Shown: piece by piece, positions 17,360 through 26,205 of the stretch
How positions within the stretch are numbered: position 1 is the first letter of the stretch
Layout of the letters: every line of letters begins with the position of its first letter
DNA from: an uncultured beta proteobacterium
GTDB taxonomy: Bacteria > Pseudomonadota > Gammaproteobacteria > Burkholderiales > Burkholderiaceae_B
Direction: 5' to 3'
DNA: 62,885 nt
Assembly (NCBI GenBank): GCA_903821335.1
Contig: CAIJKV010000270.1
Span: 1 to 62,885, forward strand
Position numbers and translations under genes: made by a program
The notes under the pieces: generated by a model
What the model saw: the letters and a program-made list of their open reading frames with translations, nothing else
Told to the model about the DNA's origin: nothing
Databases searched by the model: none

Positions 17360-17857
17360 ATGGTCGACGATGATTTTGTGCCGCAGCCCGGTGCAAAACA
17401 ACGGCCCGGGCTTTCCCTCAAAGCCCGGGCCGTTGCCTTATTGTCGCGTCGCGAACACAGTCGCGTCGAACTGGCGCGTAAGCTGGCCCCGCATGCACAG
17501 GACCCCGATGAAATTGCCCGGTTGCTTGACCAACTCGAAGCCAAGGGCTGGCAGTCTGATACCCGTTATGTGCAAGGACTGGTCCACAGAAAATCTGCCG
17601 TGCATGGGCTGGCTCGCATTGCCCAGAGCCTCAAGCAGCAGGGCATCAGTGACACCCAGATCACTGAGGTTCGCCATCAGCTGAAGGACACTGAAATTGA
17701 CCGGGCGCGTAGCGTCTGGGAAAAAAGGTTCAGCGCTGCAGGCCTGCCCACGAACCCTGGCCAATACGCCAGGCAAGGCAGGTTCCTGGCCGCGCGAGGG
17801 TTTTCACACGAAGTCATTCACAAGATTCTCAAAAACCGTTTGTGTGACGACCAATGA
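17360..17857 (+). CDS. recX: Regulatory protein RecX
   Basis: This 165-residue RecX modulates RecA by capping filament growth. It is mostly helical with repeated three-helix modules: LSLKARAVALLSRREHSRVELARKL near residue 20, then LLDQLEAKGWQSDTRYVQGLVHRK, LKQQGISDTQITEV, and ARQGRFLAARGFSHEVIHKIL near the end. It starts four bases after the recA stop, so any recA/recX attenuator cannot sit between the genes. A 16-bp perfect hairpin is instead embedded in codons about 14-26. The open frame extends upstream into recA, but the ATG at 17360 gives the family length. It is likely translated from the recA message, with reduced yield because of the hairpin. Confidence 0.93.
   Translation: MVDDDFVPQPGAKQRPGLSLKARAVALLSRREHSRVELARKLAPHAQDPDEIARLLDQLEAKGWQSDTRYVQGLVHRKSAVHGLARIAQSLKQQGISDTQITEVRHQLKDTEIDRARSVWEKRFSAAGLPTNPGQYARQGRFLAARGFSHEVIHKILKNRLCDDQ
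17399..17435 (+). promoter_or_regulatory. 16-bp perfect hairpin inside the recX coding start
   Basis: CAACGGCCCGGGCTTT (17399-17414) and AAAGCCCGGGCCGTTG (17420-17435) are exact reverse complements around the loop CCCTC. The stem begins 39 bases into recX. No T-run follows (GCCTTATTG), so it is more likely an RNA structure that slows readthrough, translation or decay than a simple terminator. In E. coli a terminator hairpin between recA and recX keeps RecX low. This may be its functional counterpart. Confidence 0.8.
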
Positions 17858-17945
17858 GGCAGTGTCCTCGCCCTGAGCTATACTCTTAAAGCTTTGCTGC
17901 TGTGCAATAAAAGAACCTTGCCCCCTTTAAGATCTGAACCTGACA

Positions 17946-18533
17946 ATGCCGTTGCCCGCCCCTAACAGCCCCCGAAAACCGTTGCATAACCGGTCGATTC
18001 AGGTGCATTCCTTCGAACGCGAAGACGGTTTGTGGGACATCGAGGCCGAGCTGATCGATTACAAGTCGTACGACTACTCGCGCAGCAGCGGTGCCGTGCA
18101 AAAAGCTGGCCAGTATTTTCATCATATGCATTTGCGAGTTACGATTGACCGTAGCTTCACCATTCTGGAAGCCGTGGCCGCCTACGACGCAGCACCTTAC
18201 GGTGATGAGTGCACAGCGATCGCGCCTGATTATGCGGATTTGGTGGGCATGAACTTGCTGAAAAGCTTTCGCCAGCAGATCAAAGATCGTTACGGACGGA
18301 CCGCAGGCTGTACGCACATCACCGAACTCGCGACCGTGTTGCCGACGGCCGCTGTGCAGACGATGGCCAATCAGCGGCGTGTGGCCGCTGACCCGACCAA
18401 GCCGGCCAAGCGACCGTTTCAGCTTGAAGGCTGCCACGCTTTGCGCCTGGACGGGCTGGTGGCAAAAGAGCATTACCCAAAGTGGTATGTAGCACCGAAT
18501 TCACGCAAGACTGGTTCTACCGGCCAGGCATGA
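17946..18533 (+). CDS. DUF2889 domain protein
   Basis: This 195-residue cytosolic protein of unknown function is recognised as DUF2889 by REDGLWDIEAELIDYKSYDY, the HHMHLRVTID strand, a GCTHITELATVLPTAAVQTM segment near residue 120, and its overall size. It contains conserved His and Cys residues that might bind metal. It sits between recX and sucC, an arrangement I associate with Bordetella relatives. An 88-base gap with a TATACT-like element precedes it, and sucC follows after 52 bases. A link to SOS or to the TCA cycle is not evident from sequence. The neighbourhood may simply be conserved synteny. Confidence 0.82.
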   Translation: MPLPAPNSPRKPLHNRSIQVHSFEREDGLWDIEAELIDYKSYDYSRSSGAVQKAGQYFHHMHLRVTIDRSFTILEAVAAYDAAPYGDECTAIAPDYADLVGMNLLKSFRQQIKDRYGRTAGCTHITELATVLPTAAVQTMANQRRVAADPTKPAKRPFQLEGCHALRLDGLVAKEHYPKWYVAPNSRKTGSTGQA

Positions 18534-18585
18534 CAGCATGAAATCAGTCCCTTTTTTCGTATCTTACTGAACTGACAGGATTCCC

Positions 18586-19746
18586 ATGAAAATCCATGAG
18601 TATCAAGGCAAGGAACTGCTGAGACAATTTGGCGTCGTCGTTCCCCGCGGTTTCTCCGCGCTGAGCGTAGACGAGGCTGTTGCGGCTGCAGAAAAGCTGG
18701 GTGGCCCGGTATGGGTCGTCAAGGCACAGATTCACGCAGGTGGTCGAGGCAAGGGCGGTGGTGTCAAGCTGGCTCGTTCGATCGACGAAGTGCGCACGAT
18801 CGCCTCTGAAATCCTGGGCATGCAGCTTATTACGCACCAGACGAGCCCCGAAGGCCAGAAAGTCCGTCGCCTCCTGATCGAAGAGGGCGCTGACATCAAG
18901 AAAGAATATTACGTTGGCATCGTGACCGATCGCACCACACAGCGTGTATGCGTGATGGCGTCGAGCGAAGGTGGTATGGATGTCGAGGAAGTCGCTGAGC
19001 ACTCACCCGAAAAAATCCTCAAGGTGTTTGTCGACCCCGCGACAGGCCTGACCGATGCTGACGCAGCCACGCTGGCGCGTGGTATTGGCGTGCCCGAAGC
19101 TTCGGTCGCCCTGGCTGCAGCCGAATTCCAGAAACTGTACAAGGTTTACTGGGATACCGACGCTTCCCTTGCGGAAATCAATCCTCTGGTTCTGACCGGT
19201 AGCGGCGGCATCATCGCCCTGGACGCGAAATTCAATTTCGACCCCAACGCCTTGTTCCGTCACCCCGAAATCGTGGCCTATCGTGACCTCGACGAAGAAG
19301 ATCCGGCAGAAATCGAAGCGAGCAAGCACGAGCTCGCCTACATTCAACTGGATGGCAACATTGGTTGCCTGGTGAACGGCGCAGGTCTGGCAATGGCCAC
19401 GATGGACGCCATCAAGCTGTTCGGCGGCGAGCCAGCCAACTTCCTGGACGTTGGCGGCAGCGCCACAGCTGAACGCGTGACCGAAGCCTTCAAGATCATG
19501 CTGAGCAACAAGGGTACCAAGGCAATTCTGGTCAACATCTTTGGCGGCATCATGCGCTGCGATGTGATCGCCCAGGGCGTGATCACCGCGTGCAAAGCCG
19601 TCAACCTGAGCGTGCCTCTGGTTGTACGCATGAAGGGCACCAACGAGGACCTCGGCAAGAAAATGCTTGCCGAGTCCGGTCTGCCCATCATCAGTGCTAA
19701 CACGATGGCCGAAGCCGCCACCCGCGTTGTCGCGGCAGCCAAATAA
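18586..19746 (+). CDS. sucC: Succinyl-CoA synthetase (ADP-forming) beta subunit
   Basis: This 386-residue TCA-cycle subunit couples succinyl-CoA cleavage to ATP or GTP formation. The ATP-grasp domain covers the N-terminal two thirds: [39 protein letters not shown] (nucleotide loop), EINPLVLT and [13 protein letters not shown]. The C-terminal CoA-ligase domain has [23 protein letters not shown] and [15 protein letters not shown]. It is nearly the same length as E. coli SucC (388). An ACAGGA lies before the ATG. sucD follows after 19 bases, and both end at a strong terminator hairpin. Unlike in E. coli, the genes are not attached to sdh or sucAB here. Confidence 0.98.
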   Translation: MKIHEYQGKELLRQFGVVVPRGFSALSVDEAVAAAEKLGGPVWVVKAQIHAGGRGKGGGVKLARSIDEVRTIASEILGMQLITHQTSPEGQKVRRLLIEEGADIKKEYYVGIVTDRTTQRVCVMASSEGGMDVEEVAEHSPEKILKVFVDPATGLTDADAATLARGIGVPEASVALAAAEFQKLYKVYWDTDASLAEINPLVLTGSGGIIALDAKFNFDPNALFRHPEIVAYRDLDEEDPAEIEASKHELAYIQLDGNIGCLVNGAGLAMATMDAIKLFGGEPANFLDVGGSATAERVTEAFKIMLSNKGTKAILVNIFGGIMRCDVIAQGVITACKAVNLSVPLVVRMKGTNEDLGKKMLAESGLPIISANTMAEAATRVVAAAK

Positions 19747-19765
19747 TTCTGCCAAGGATTCCGAT

Positions 19766-20647
19766 ATGTCGATTCTGATCAACAAAGACACAAAAGTTAT
19801 CACCCAGGGCATCACAGGTAAAACGGGGCAGTACCACACCCGTGCCTGCCGTGAGTACGCCAACGGTCAAGCCGCCTTCGTGGCGGGCGTCAACCCCAAA
19901 AAGGCTGGCGAAGATTTCGAAGGTATTCCAATTTTCGCATCCGTCAAAGATGCCAAGGCCCAGACTGGTGCCACGGTATCAGTGATTTATGTGCCGCCCG
20001 CTGGTGCAGCGGCAGCAATCTGGGAAGCCATCGAAGCTGAGCTGGAACTCGTGATCTGCATTACCGAAGGCATTCCCGTTCGCGACATGCTCGAGATCAA
20101 GAACCGGATGCTGGTCAAGAACAGCAAGACGTTGTTGCTCGGCCCGAACTGCCCCGGCCTGATCACCCCCGAAGAAATCAAGATCGGCATCATGCCCGGT
20201 CACATTCATCGCAAGGGCCGTATCGGTATCGTCAGCCGCTCTGGCACGCTGACCTACGAAGCCGTCGCACAGGTCACTGAGCTCGGCATGGGTCAGTCAA
20301 GCGCAGTCGGTATTGGTGGCGACCCCATCAATGGCCTCAAGCACATTGACATCCTGAAAATGTTCAATGACGATCCGGAAACGGACGCGGTCATCATGAT
20401 CGGTGAAATTGGCGGACCCGACGAGGTCAATGCGGCCCTGTGGGCGAAAGACAACATGAAAAAGCCGATGGTTGGCTTTATTGCTGGTGTCACCGCGCCT
20501 GCCGGCAAACGCATGGGTCATGCGGGTGCCTTGATTTCTGGTGGTGCCGATACGGCAGACGCCAAGCTTGAAATCATGGAAGCCTGCGGTATCCGTACGA
20601 CCAAGAATCCCTCCGAAATGGGCCAGTTGCTCAAATCGGTGCTGTAA
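19766..20647 (+). CDS. sucD: Succinyl-CoA synthetase alpha subunit
   Basis: This 293-residue alpha subunit binds CoA and carries the phosphohistidine. The N-terminal Rossmann domain contains KVITQGITGKTGQYHT and VIYVPPAGAAAAIWEAI. The ligase domain holds LLLGPNCPGLITP, IGIVSRSGTLTYEAV and GIGGDPINGLKHID, and MGHAGALISGGADTADAK carries the active-site His. The open frame reaches upstream into sucC. The ATG at 19766, with AAGGATT upstream, gives the standard length and start (MSILINKDTK). It is co-transcribed with sucC. Confidence 0.98.
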   Translation: MSILINKDTKVITQGITGKTGQYHTRACREYANGQAAFVAGVNPKKAGEDFEGIPIFASVKDAKAQTGATVSVIYVPPAGAAAAIWEAIEAELELVICITEGIPVRDMLEIKNRMLVKNSKTLLLGPNCPGLITPEEIKIGIMPGHIHRKGRIGIVSRSGTLTYEAVAQVTELGMGQSSAVGIGGDPINGLKHIDILKMFNDDPETDAVIMIGEIGGPDEVNAALWAKDNMKKPMVGFIAGVTAPAGKRMGHAGALISGGADTADAKLEIMEACGIRTTKNPSEMGQLLKSVL

Positions 20648-20667
20648 GGCACAGGTTCAGGTTGTTC

Positions 20668-20699
20668 ACGCCGGTTTGCGCAAGCGAGCCGGCGTTTTG
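20668..20699 (+). terminator. Intrinsic terminator after sucCD
   Basis: ACGCCGGTTTGC (20668-20679) pairs with GCGAGCCGGCGT (20684-20695) as a 12-bp stem with two G-U pairs and a GCAA tetraloop. TTTTGCTT follows. It begins 20 bases after the sucD stop and separates the sucCD unit from the hemC leader. Confidence 0.8.
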
Positions 20700-20753
20700 C
20701 TTGGCGCGCCCTCAGTCCTGGGATGCGCAATGAGAATCACAGAAAGGAATCAG

Positions 20754-20864
20754 ATGATGAAGTCATCCCAGCAATCTCAGCGCGGGTACTCACTCCTTCA
20801 GGGGCTGGGGATTCTTGCCCTCATCGGCATCGTCCTGACGATTATCCTCAACTATTTCCGGTGA
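20754..20864 (+). CDS. 36-residue prepilin-like membrane microprotein
   Basis: A small ORF opens with ATGATG (20754/20757) after AAGGAAT and encodes 36 residues. After a basic, hydrophilic head (KSSQQSQR) comes [17 protein letters not shown] and a hydrophobic helix ending NYFR. The G followed by an aromatic, S-L-L, then a long hydrophobic helix is the layout of a type IV prepilin cleavage site and N-terminal helix, but position +5 is Gln instead of Glu and there is no globular domain. It could also be a plain single-span membrane microprotein. Its TGA overlaps the hemC ATG (TGATG), indicating translational coupling with heme-pathway enzyme synthesis. I know no function for such a protein. Confidence 0.65.
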   Translation: MMKSSQQSQRGYSLLQGLGILALIGIVLTIILNYFR

Positions 20865-21808
20865 TGACAACCATGTCAACAACACGCAAGCTGGTCATCG
20901 CGACCCGTGCCAGTCGCCTGGCTCTGTGGCAGGCCGAACATGTGCAGGCGCGTCTGACCGCGCTTTACCCGGACATGCAGGTGGATTTGCTCAAGCTGAG
21001 CACCCGTGGCGATGAAATCCTGGATCGCAGTCTGTCCAAGGTCGGGGGCAAGGGGCTCTTTGTCAAGGAACTGGAAAACGCGTTGCTCGACGGTAGCGCC
21101 GATCTGGCTGTCCATTCACTCAAGGACGTCCCGGTTGACCTTCAGGCACCCTTTGAGCTGTCCACAATTCTCGAACGTGCCGACTGCCGCGACGCCTTTG
21201 TCTCGAACGCGTTCGCCACCCTGGCCGAATTGCCACCCGGTGCGATCGTCGGAACCTCGAGTTTGCGACGCGAGGCACAGCTGCGCGCCCGCTTTCCACA
21301 TCTGGTCGTGCAACCGCTGCGTGGCAACCTTGATACACGGTTGTCCAAACTCGACAGCGGGCAATACGCAGCGATTATCCTGGCAGCCGCCGGCCTTGAA
21401 CGTCTGGGTCTGGGCCATCGGATCCGTTCCTGCCTGTCGATTGAAGACTCGTTGCCTGCGGCCGGGCAGGGCGCACTTGGCATTGAGATCTTGCAGAGTC
21501 GCTCTGACTTGCTTGAGCTACTGACGCCGCTGTCCTGCCATGACACAACGGCCTGCGCGCTGGCAGAACGCGCGGTGTCGCGTGCGTTGGGCGGATCTTG
21601 CCAGGTGCCGCTCGCCGCCTTTGCGCGTGTCCAGGGGCATGCACTCTATCTGCAGGCACTGGTGGCCTCGCCCGATGGCCTGACTGTTTATCGTGCACAG
21701 GCCCATGGGCCCATCGCCGAGGCCCAGGTGTTGGGCCAACAGGTCGCTGATATGTTGATTGAGCAGGGGGCGGGCGTGATTCTCGCGCAGTTGTCCGAGC
21801 AGGGCTGA
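20864..21808 (+). CDS. hemC: Porphobilinogen deaminase (hydroxymethylbilane synthase)
   Basis: This 314-residue enzyme polymerises four porphobilinogen units into hydroxymethylbilane for heme and siroheme. Hallmarks are [91 protein letters not shown] and the dipyrromethane-binding Cys246 in [12 protein letters not shown]. The length equals E. coli HemC (313). The open frame extends upstream, but the ATG at 20864 overlaps the stop of the microprotein gene, and a second ATG at 20873 is possible. It begins a hemC-hemD-hemX-hemY operon. Confidence 0.97.
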   Translation: MTTMSTTRKLVIATRASRLALWQAEHVQARLTALYPDMQVDLLKLSTRGDEILDRSLSKVGGKGLFVKELENALLDGSADLAVHSLKDVPVDLQAPFELSTILERADCRDAFVSNAFATLAELPPGAIVGTSSLRREAQLRARFPHLVVQPLRGNLDTRLSKLDSGQYAAIILAAAGLERLGLGHRIRSCLSIEDSLPAAGQGALGIEILQSRSDLLELLTPLSCHDTTACALAERAVSRALGGSCQVPLAAFARVQGHALYLQALVASPDGLTVYRAQAHGPIAEAQVLGQQVADMLIEQGAGVILAQLSEQG

Positions 21809-21823
21809 TTCACAGCGCCGCGC

Positions 21824-22630
21824 ATGCTGACTCTTCCACCCACTGCGATTCTGACGCGCCCAGCAGGTCGCAACGGTGCGCTCAGTCTGGCGCTGCGGGC
21901 GGCAGGCTGGCTTGTGCTCGAAGCGCCAGCCTTGAACATACAGCCGGCGCCCGTGGCCGCGCACGAGGTGTTGCCGCGTCCGCAAGACTTCGACATGGTG
22001 GTGTTCGTCAGCGGTGCGGCGGTGGCCGGCTACGCGCGACAGTTGGGTCCGCAAGTCCACTGGCCTGCCGGGACGATCGCAGCAGCCGTGGGGCCGACAA
22101 CGGCCCGGTCTGCTCAGGCTGCTTTTGGTTCAGATATCCAGGTGTTGCATCCCGATGCAACCATGGCGCAAGACTCCGAAGCGTTGTGGGACGTGATTCA
22201 AGCACGCCCGACGTTGCCGGCGCGGGTTTTACTGGTGCGTGGGCAGGCTGGGCGCGCGTGGTTGGGCGATGAATTGACCCGGCACGGGGTTTTTGTGCAG
22301 GCGCATGTCGCCTACTGTCGTGAAGTTGCAACATGGCCAGAGGCGACTGTCCATGCCCTGCGGCACTTGGCGCTGGAAGACGTGCACCCCGCTTGGCTGA
22401 TGACCAGTGCCGAGGGCATTCTCGCCACACTGGATCAGGCGCGCACCGCTGGGCTGTATGACTGGTGCCAGCGTGCCACCTTTGTGGTCACACACCGAAG
22501 GCTGGCTGACTTTGTGCAAAAACGCCTCATACTCTCACCAGAGACTGCACAGATCCAGACCTGTTTGCCCGAGGACGAGGCGCTTTTGTTGTGTTTTGAG
22601 CAAATTCGACACGCTGTTACACCCGCCTGA
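21824..22630 (+). CDS. hemD: Uroporphyrinogen-III synthase
   Basis: This 268-residue protein cyclises hydroxymethylbilane with ring-D inversion to give uroporphyrinogen III. The family is poorly conserved in sequence. The opening AILTRPAGRNGALSLALRAAG, the FVSGAAVAGYARQL strand-helix, AAVGPTTARSAQAAF and RVLLVRGQAGRAWLGDELTRHGVFV match its two alternating alpha/beta domains. It starts 15 bases after hemC and 48 bases before hemX, the usual proteobacterial order. The C-terminal part (VVTHRRLADFVQKRL) corresponds to the conserved late T-xxxA segment. Confidence 0.92.
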   Translation: MLTLPPTAILTRPAGRNGALSLALRAAGWLVLEAPALNIQPAPVAAHEVLPRPQDFDMVVFVSGAAVAGYARQLGPQVHWPAGTIAAAVGPTTARSAQAAFGSDIQVLHPDATMAQDSEALWDVIQARPTLPARVLLVRGQAGRAWLGDELTRHGVFVQAHVAYCREVATWPEATVHALRHLALEDVHPAWLMTSAEGILATLDQARTAGLYDWCQRATFVVTHRRLADFVQKRLILSPETAQIQTCLPEDEALLLCFEQIRHAVTPA

Positions 22631-22678
22631 CCGAGCGCCGATACACCGTTTTAGTGGCTCAACGACTACAATCCAGCC

Positions 22679-23863
22679 ATGACTGACACGCACACTGAAC
22701 CCACAACGCCCGCACCAGACCTGCCGTTTAAAACCAGACGCCGCGCGTCGGGCAGATCCTGGTCCGTGACGCTGGCTGTCCTGTTTTTGTTGCTTGCGTT
22801 GCTGTTGGGCGCTGGCCTGTGGTTTCAGCAAAAGCGGTTTGAGTCCGCCGGGCGCGAAATCGCTGGCCAGACGCAGGCAATGTCCAACCAGCTGATCGAA
22901 ACGCGCCGTGACGCGCGTCAAGCCATGGCGCTGGTCGATTCGCATGCCAACCGTATTGCCCAGCTCGAACTTTCCCTGCGTGACGCGCAGAGCCAGTTCG
23001 CGGAAATTGAGCTCGCGTGGCAGACTTTTAACAAGGGCATGGAAGACTCCATGCTCGCCAACGACCTTGATCGTCTGGTGACATTGGCCAGCCAGCAACT
23101 GCGTCTGGCCGGCAACGTTAACAACGCCGTCATGGCGCTTGAAACGGCCTTGACGACCCTGGTGCGTCAGGATCGTCCGCGTTTTGCCGCCGTGCAGCGT
23201 GCCATCAATACTGATCTTGAGCGCTTGCGCGCAGTGCCGATCGTGGATGTGCCGGCGCTTGCCGCACGTCTCGACACGCTGATCACGCTGACCGGGCGTG
23301 CGCCACTGCTGGTTCCCGACGCCGCCGCGCCTAATGTTGCACGTTCGTCAGTGACCGCTGAGCCCACCGTTGCGGCGGCTACACCTGACACAGCCGTCAC
23401 CCCGGACGCCCCACCCGTTGATGCGGCCACTGAGGCATCCTCGTCCTGGTGGTCGCGCGCGCTGGGTTCAGGGGTCTCGTGGCTCAGGCAGGGTGCTGGT
23501 TTTGTCGCTCGCGAGTTGGCTTCCGTCATTCGTGTACAGCGTGTGAGCGACGCCAACGCCCTGTTGATGTCTCCTGAACAGGGCTCTCAGCTGCGTGCCA
23601 ATCTGCGCACACGTTTGTTGACTGCCCAGATGGCACTGCTCATGCGTCAGTCCTCGCTTTGGCGATCGGAGCTTGCTGCGGTCGAGTCGACGCTGGTTTC
23701 GCGCTATGACCCCCAGTCGGTGGATACGGGTGCCGCGCTCAAGCTCGTGCATGACCTGGCCGCTGTCCCCGTGACGGTGCAAATCCCCGATATTACCGAC
23801 AGCTTGATCGCCCTCGAGACGGTACGCGCCGCGGAATCACCTTCGATCAAGGGTGGTGATTAG
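22679..23863 (+). CDS. hemX: HemX-like membrane protein (uroporphyrinogen-III C-methyltransferase-family annotation)
   Basis: This 394-residue protein has a short cytoplasmic N-terminus and one TM helix at about residues 25-47 (a Leu-rich run ending LWFQQKRF). A long coiled-coil region follows (QTQAMSNQLIETRRDARQAMALV, then LELSLRDAQSQFAEIELAW). An Ala/Pro/Thr-rich linker sits near 215-245, and a helical domain ends the protein. This is the HemX family found between hemD and hemY in proteobacteria. Despite some database names it lacks the SAM methyltransferase fold. Its role in heme synthesis is not established. hemY starts two bases after it stops, implying coupled translation. Confidence 0.88.
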   Translation: MTDTHTEPTTPAPDLPFKTRRRASGRSWSVTLAVLFLLLALLLGAGLWFQQKRFESAGREIAGQTQAMSNQLIETRRDARQAMALVDSHANRIAQLELSLRDAQSQFAEIELAWQTFNKGMEDSMLANDLDRLVTLASQQLRLAGNVNNAVMALETALTTLVRQDRPRFAAVQRAINTDLERLRAVPIVDVPALAARLDTLITLTGRAPLLVPDAAAPNVARSSVTAEPTVAAATPDTAVTPDAPPVDAATEASSSWWSRALGSGVSWLRQGAGFVARELASVIRVQRVSDANALLMSPEQGSQLRANLRTRLLTAQMALLMRQSSLWRSELAAVESTLVSRYDPQSVDTGAALKLVHDLAAVPVTVQIPDITDSLIALETVRAAESPSIKGGD

Positions 23864-23865
23864 GC

Positions 23866-25362
23866 ATGCGCACCTGGTTCTGGACCCTGTTGCTGGCGAC
23901 TGTTGCGGTCGTGCTGGCCGTTGTGTTGCGCGAAAATAGCGGCAACGTGTTGATCCTGGTCAATACCTGGCGTGTCGAGGTGTCCCTGACCTTTGCTGTC
24001 CTGAGCCTGGTCGTCACGTTTATCGTGCTTTATGTCGCATTGCGTGTGCTGGCCTGGTTTACCGGGCTGCCCCTTCGATTGCGCGCATGGCATGGCCGTC
24101 GACTGACCCGCAAAGATGCCGAGTTGCTTGAGCAGGGCTGGACTGAACTGCTCGAAGGTCGTTACGCGCACGCAGAAAAAGACCTGACCAAACTCATGGA
24201 TCGCACTCGCAGCACCAATCGGCAAGTGCTTGCCGCGCTGTCTGCCGCGCGCGCGGCACATGCGCTGGGCGAGTATGCCCGGCGCGACACGCTGCTTGCT
24301 CTCGCCCGGGAAAAGGCCGCCGAAGACGGGTCACTGAACGACGCCGTCGCCACGGCTGCGGCTGACCTGTACCTCGATCAGGGCATGGCACAGCAGGCGC
24401 TCGACGTGCTGCTGCCTTTGCAGCAGGCCGGTGCGCGCCACGTGCACACCTTGCGTCTGTTGTTGCGCGCCTATCGTCAGCTGAATCGCCACGACCAGGT
24501 GTTTGTCCTCGCGCGAACACTGAGCCGTCGCGGGGCGCTACACGAAACGGAAGCCCGCCAGATCATCGAGACGGCCGCTGCCGCGCGCCTGCGCGATACG
24601 CTGCACGCCGATCACTGGCGTCAGGTATGGAAAGATCTCAAGTCCGATGAACGGACATTGCCCGAGGTTGCACTGGCTGGCGCCGCTGCGTTCGAAGCGT
24701 CGGGGCAGTTTGAAGGCGCCTCGAAGGTGCTCGAAGCGGCCATCCCGCCAGATTTTGACCCCAGATTACTTTCGGCTTATGCGCGCTGCGATACGAGCCA
24801 GGTTGCACGACGCCTTGAAAAGGCTGAGGCCTGGCTGCAAAAACGGCACGAAGATCCTGATTTGCTGACGACGCTGGGCAACCTCTGCCTGGCCGGACAG
24901 ATATGGGGTCAGGCTGAACATTATTTGCAGCGCAGTGTGGCCAGGCGCGGCGATGCGCGCGTCCATGCCTTGCTGGGAAGCTTGTATGACAGGCTTGACC
25001 GGCAACAAGATGCTGCGCGTCATTGGCGCATGGCCACGGCGGTCAGCACGGCGCTGCCAGTGCTGGCCGAAGATCGCTATTTGCCCCCAGCCGATGTGCA
25101 GGCTGACCCGGGCGTGTTGCATGCTGAAGGCCTGGCTTACTTTGCAGAAAGCGGGTTTCCGGTTGGTTTGCAGGAACTGCCTGCCCGCGACGACCAGGCG
25201 AAAAGAATCCCGGACGTGCGACCTGTTTACCATGCACCGGCTGTCGACGATTTTGACGAGTATTTTGACAGTGCGCCGGTGCCGGGTCTGGGTGAACCTG
25301 CCGCGGTGATGCCGGCCACGCGCGTGGCCGCCCCGGAGGCGGGGGTTTCCGGTAAATCTTGA
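23866..25362 (+). CDS. hemY: HemY-family TPR membrane protein
   Basis: This 498-residue protein carries the HemY N-terminal domain with two TM segments (about residues 4-21 and 40-60: FWTLLLATVAVVLAVVL and FAVLSLVVTFIVLYVALRVLAWF). A long helical region of TPR-like repeats follows (LEQGWTELLEGRYAHAEKDLTKL, AARAAHALGEYARRDTLLALAREKA, VHALLGSLYDRLDRQQDAARHW). Proteobacterial HemY is unrelated to Bacillus HemY (protoporphyrinogen oxidase). It is thought to scaffold or regulate heme enzymes. It is the last gene of the hem cluster. The C-terminal approximately 60 residues are Pro/Ala rich and probably disordered. Confidence 0.92.
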   Translation: MRTWFWTLLLATVAVVLAVVLRENSGNVLILVNTWRVEVSLTFAVLSLVVTFIVLYVALRVLAWFTGLPLRLRAWHGRRLTRKDAELLEQGWTELLEGRYAHAEKDLTKLMDRTRSTNRQVLAALSAARAAHALGEYARRDTLLALAREKAAEDGSLNDAVATAAADLYLDQGMAQQALDVLLPLQQAGARHVHTLRLLLRAYRQLNRHDQVFVLARTLSRRGALHETEARQIIETAAAARLRDTLHADHWRQVWKDLKSDERTLPEVALAGAAAFEASGQFEGASKVLEAAIPPDFDPRLLSAYARCDTSQVARRLEKAEAWLQKRHEDPDLLTTLGNLCLAGQIWGQAEHYLQRSVARRGDARVHALLGSLYDRLDRQQDAARHWRMATAVSTALPVLAEDRYLPPADVQADPGVLHAEGLAYFAESGFPVGLQELPARDDQAKRIPDVRPVYHAPAVDDFDEYFDSAPVPGLGEPAAVMPATRVAAPEAGVSGKS

Positions 25363-25465
25363 AAATATGACTTTAGTCCAGGTCGCGCCTGCTTTACTAT
25401 CCGCACCAGATAAAAGCCGCTTGAGTGATCTTGCACCTCCATTAATTGTCTTCAGGATTTGAATC

Positions 25466-26164
25466 ATGGTCGACTACGCAGTGACTCCATCCCCGGTCGT
25501 GGGCTTGCCCATCATGGACAGCCAGCAGTTGTTTCCCGTTCGTCGCGTGTATTGTGTCGGTCGCAATTACGCCGAACACGCCAAGGAAATGGGGTTCACC
25601 GGTCGCGAAGATCCGTTCTTTTTTTGCAAACCCGCCGATGCCCTGGTTCCAGTGCCGGTCGGCCAGGTTGGCAAAATGCCTTATCCGTCCAAAACCGATA
25701 ATCTGCACTTCGAAATGGAACTGGTTGTGGCCCTCGGCAGTGGCGGGCGCGATATTGCAGTTGACCGTGCCAATGACTGCATCTTTGGTTATGCGTTGGG
25801 TCTGGACATGACTCGCCGCGACCTGCAGGGCGAGTGCAAGAAGCAGGGCCGTCCCTGGGAAATTGGCAAGGGCTTTGATCAGTCGGGCCCCATCGGTCCG
25901 ATCTGGTCTCGCGCCGTGACCGGCACGCTTTCACAAGGCAGCATTTCGCTGGATGTCAACGGCACCCAGCGTCAGAGCAGTGATTTGTCACAAATGATCT
26001 GGAATATTCCGGAAACTATCTCATACTTGTCCGGATTATTCGAGCTCAAGGCTGGTGATCTGATTTTTACTGGCACACCCGAAGGTGTGGGTGCAGTGGT
26101 CAGGGGCGACAAAATGGTGGGTCGCGTGGCTGGCCTGGGCGAATTCGAAGTCGAGGTTGTGTAA
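25466..26164 (+). CDS. FAA-hydrolase family protein (fumarylpyruvate hydrolase-like)
   Basis: This 232-residue protein with the fumarylacetoacetase fold cleaves acylpyruvates or beta-diketone-like acids using a divalent metal. Typical segments are VYCVGRNYAEHAKEMG, PFFFCKPADAL, the metal ligand region NLHFEMELVVALG, then FGYALGLDMTRRDLQ, IGKGFDQSGPIGPI and GDLIFTGTPEGVGAVVRGD. The size and start match the single-domain branch (fumarylpyruvate, acylpyruvate or maleylpyruvate hydrolases). It follows hemY by 103 bases and is probably a separate unit. A 13-bp repeat array and terminator lie downstream. The substrate is not determined by context. Confidence 0.9.
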   Translation: MVDYAVTPSPVVGLPIMDSQQLFPVRRVYCVGRNYAEHAKEMGFTGREDPFFFCKPADALVPVPVGQVGKMPYPSKTDNLHFEMELVVALGSGGRDIAVDRANDCIFGYALGLDMTRRDLQGECKKQGRPWEIGKGFDQSGPIGPIWSRAVTGTLSQGSISLDVNGTQRQSSDLSQMIWNIPETISYLSGLFELKAGDLIFTGTPEGVGAVVRGDKMVGRVAGLGEFEVEVV

Positions 26165-26205
26165 AAAAAAGCCACCCTGCGCCGTGATGGACCTGTCGCA
26201 GTGAC

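Noticed and set aside
17399-17435. Simple intrinsic terminator of recA
   Set aside because: The stem is strong, but no T-run follows and it lies inside a conserved coding region, so it was reported as a regulatory hairpin instead.
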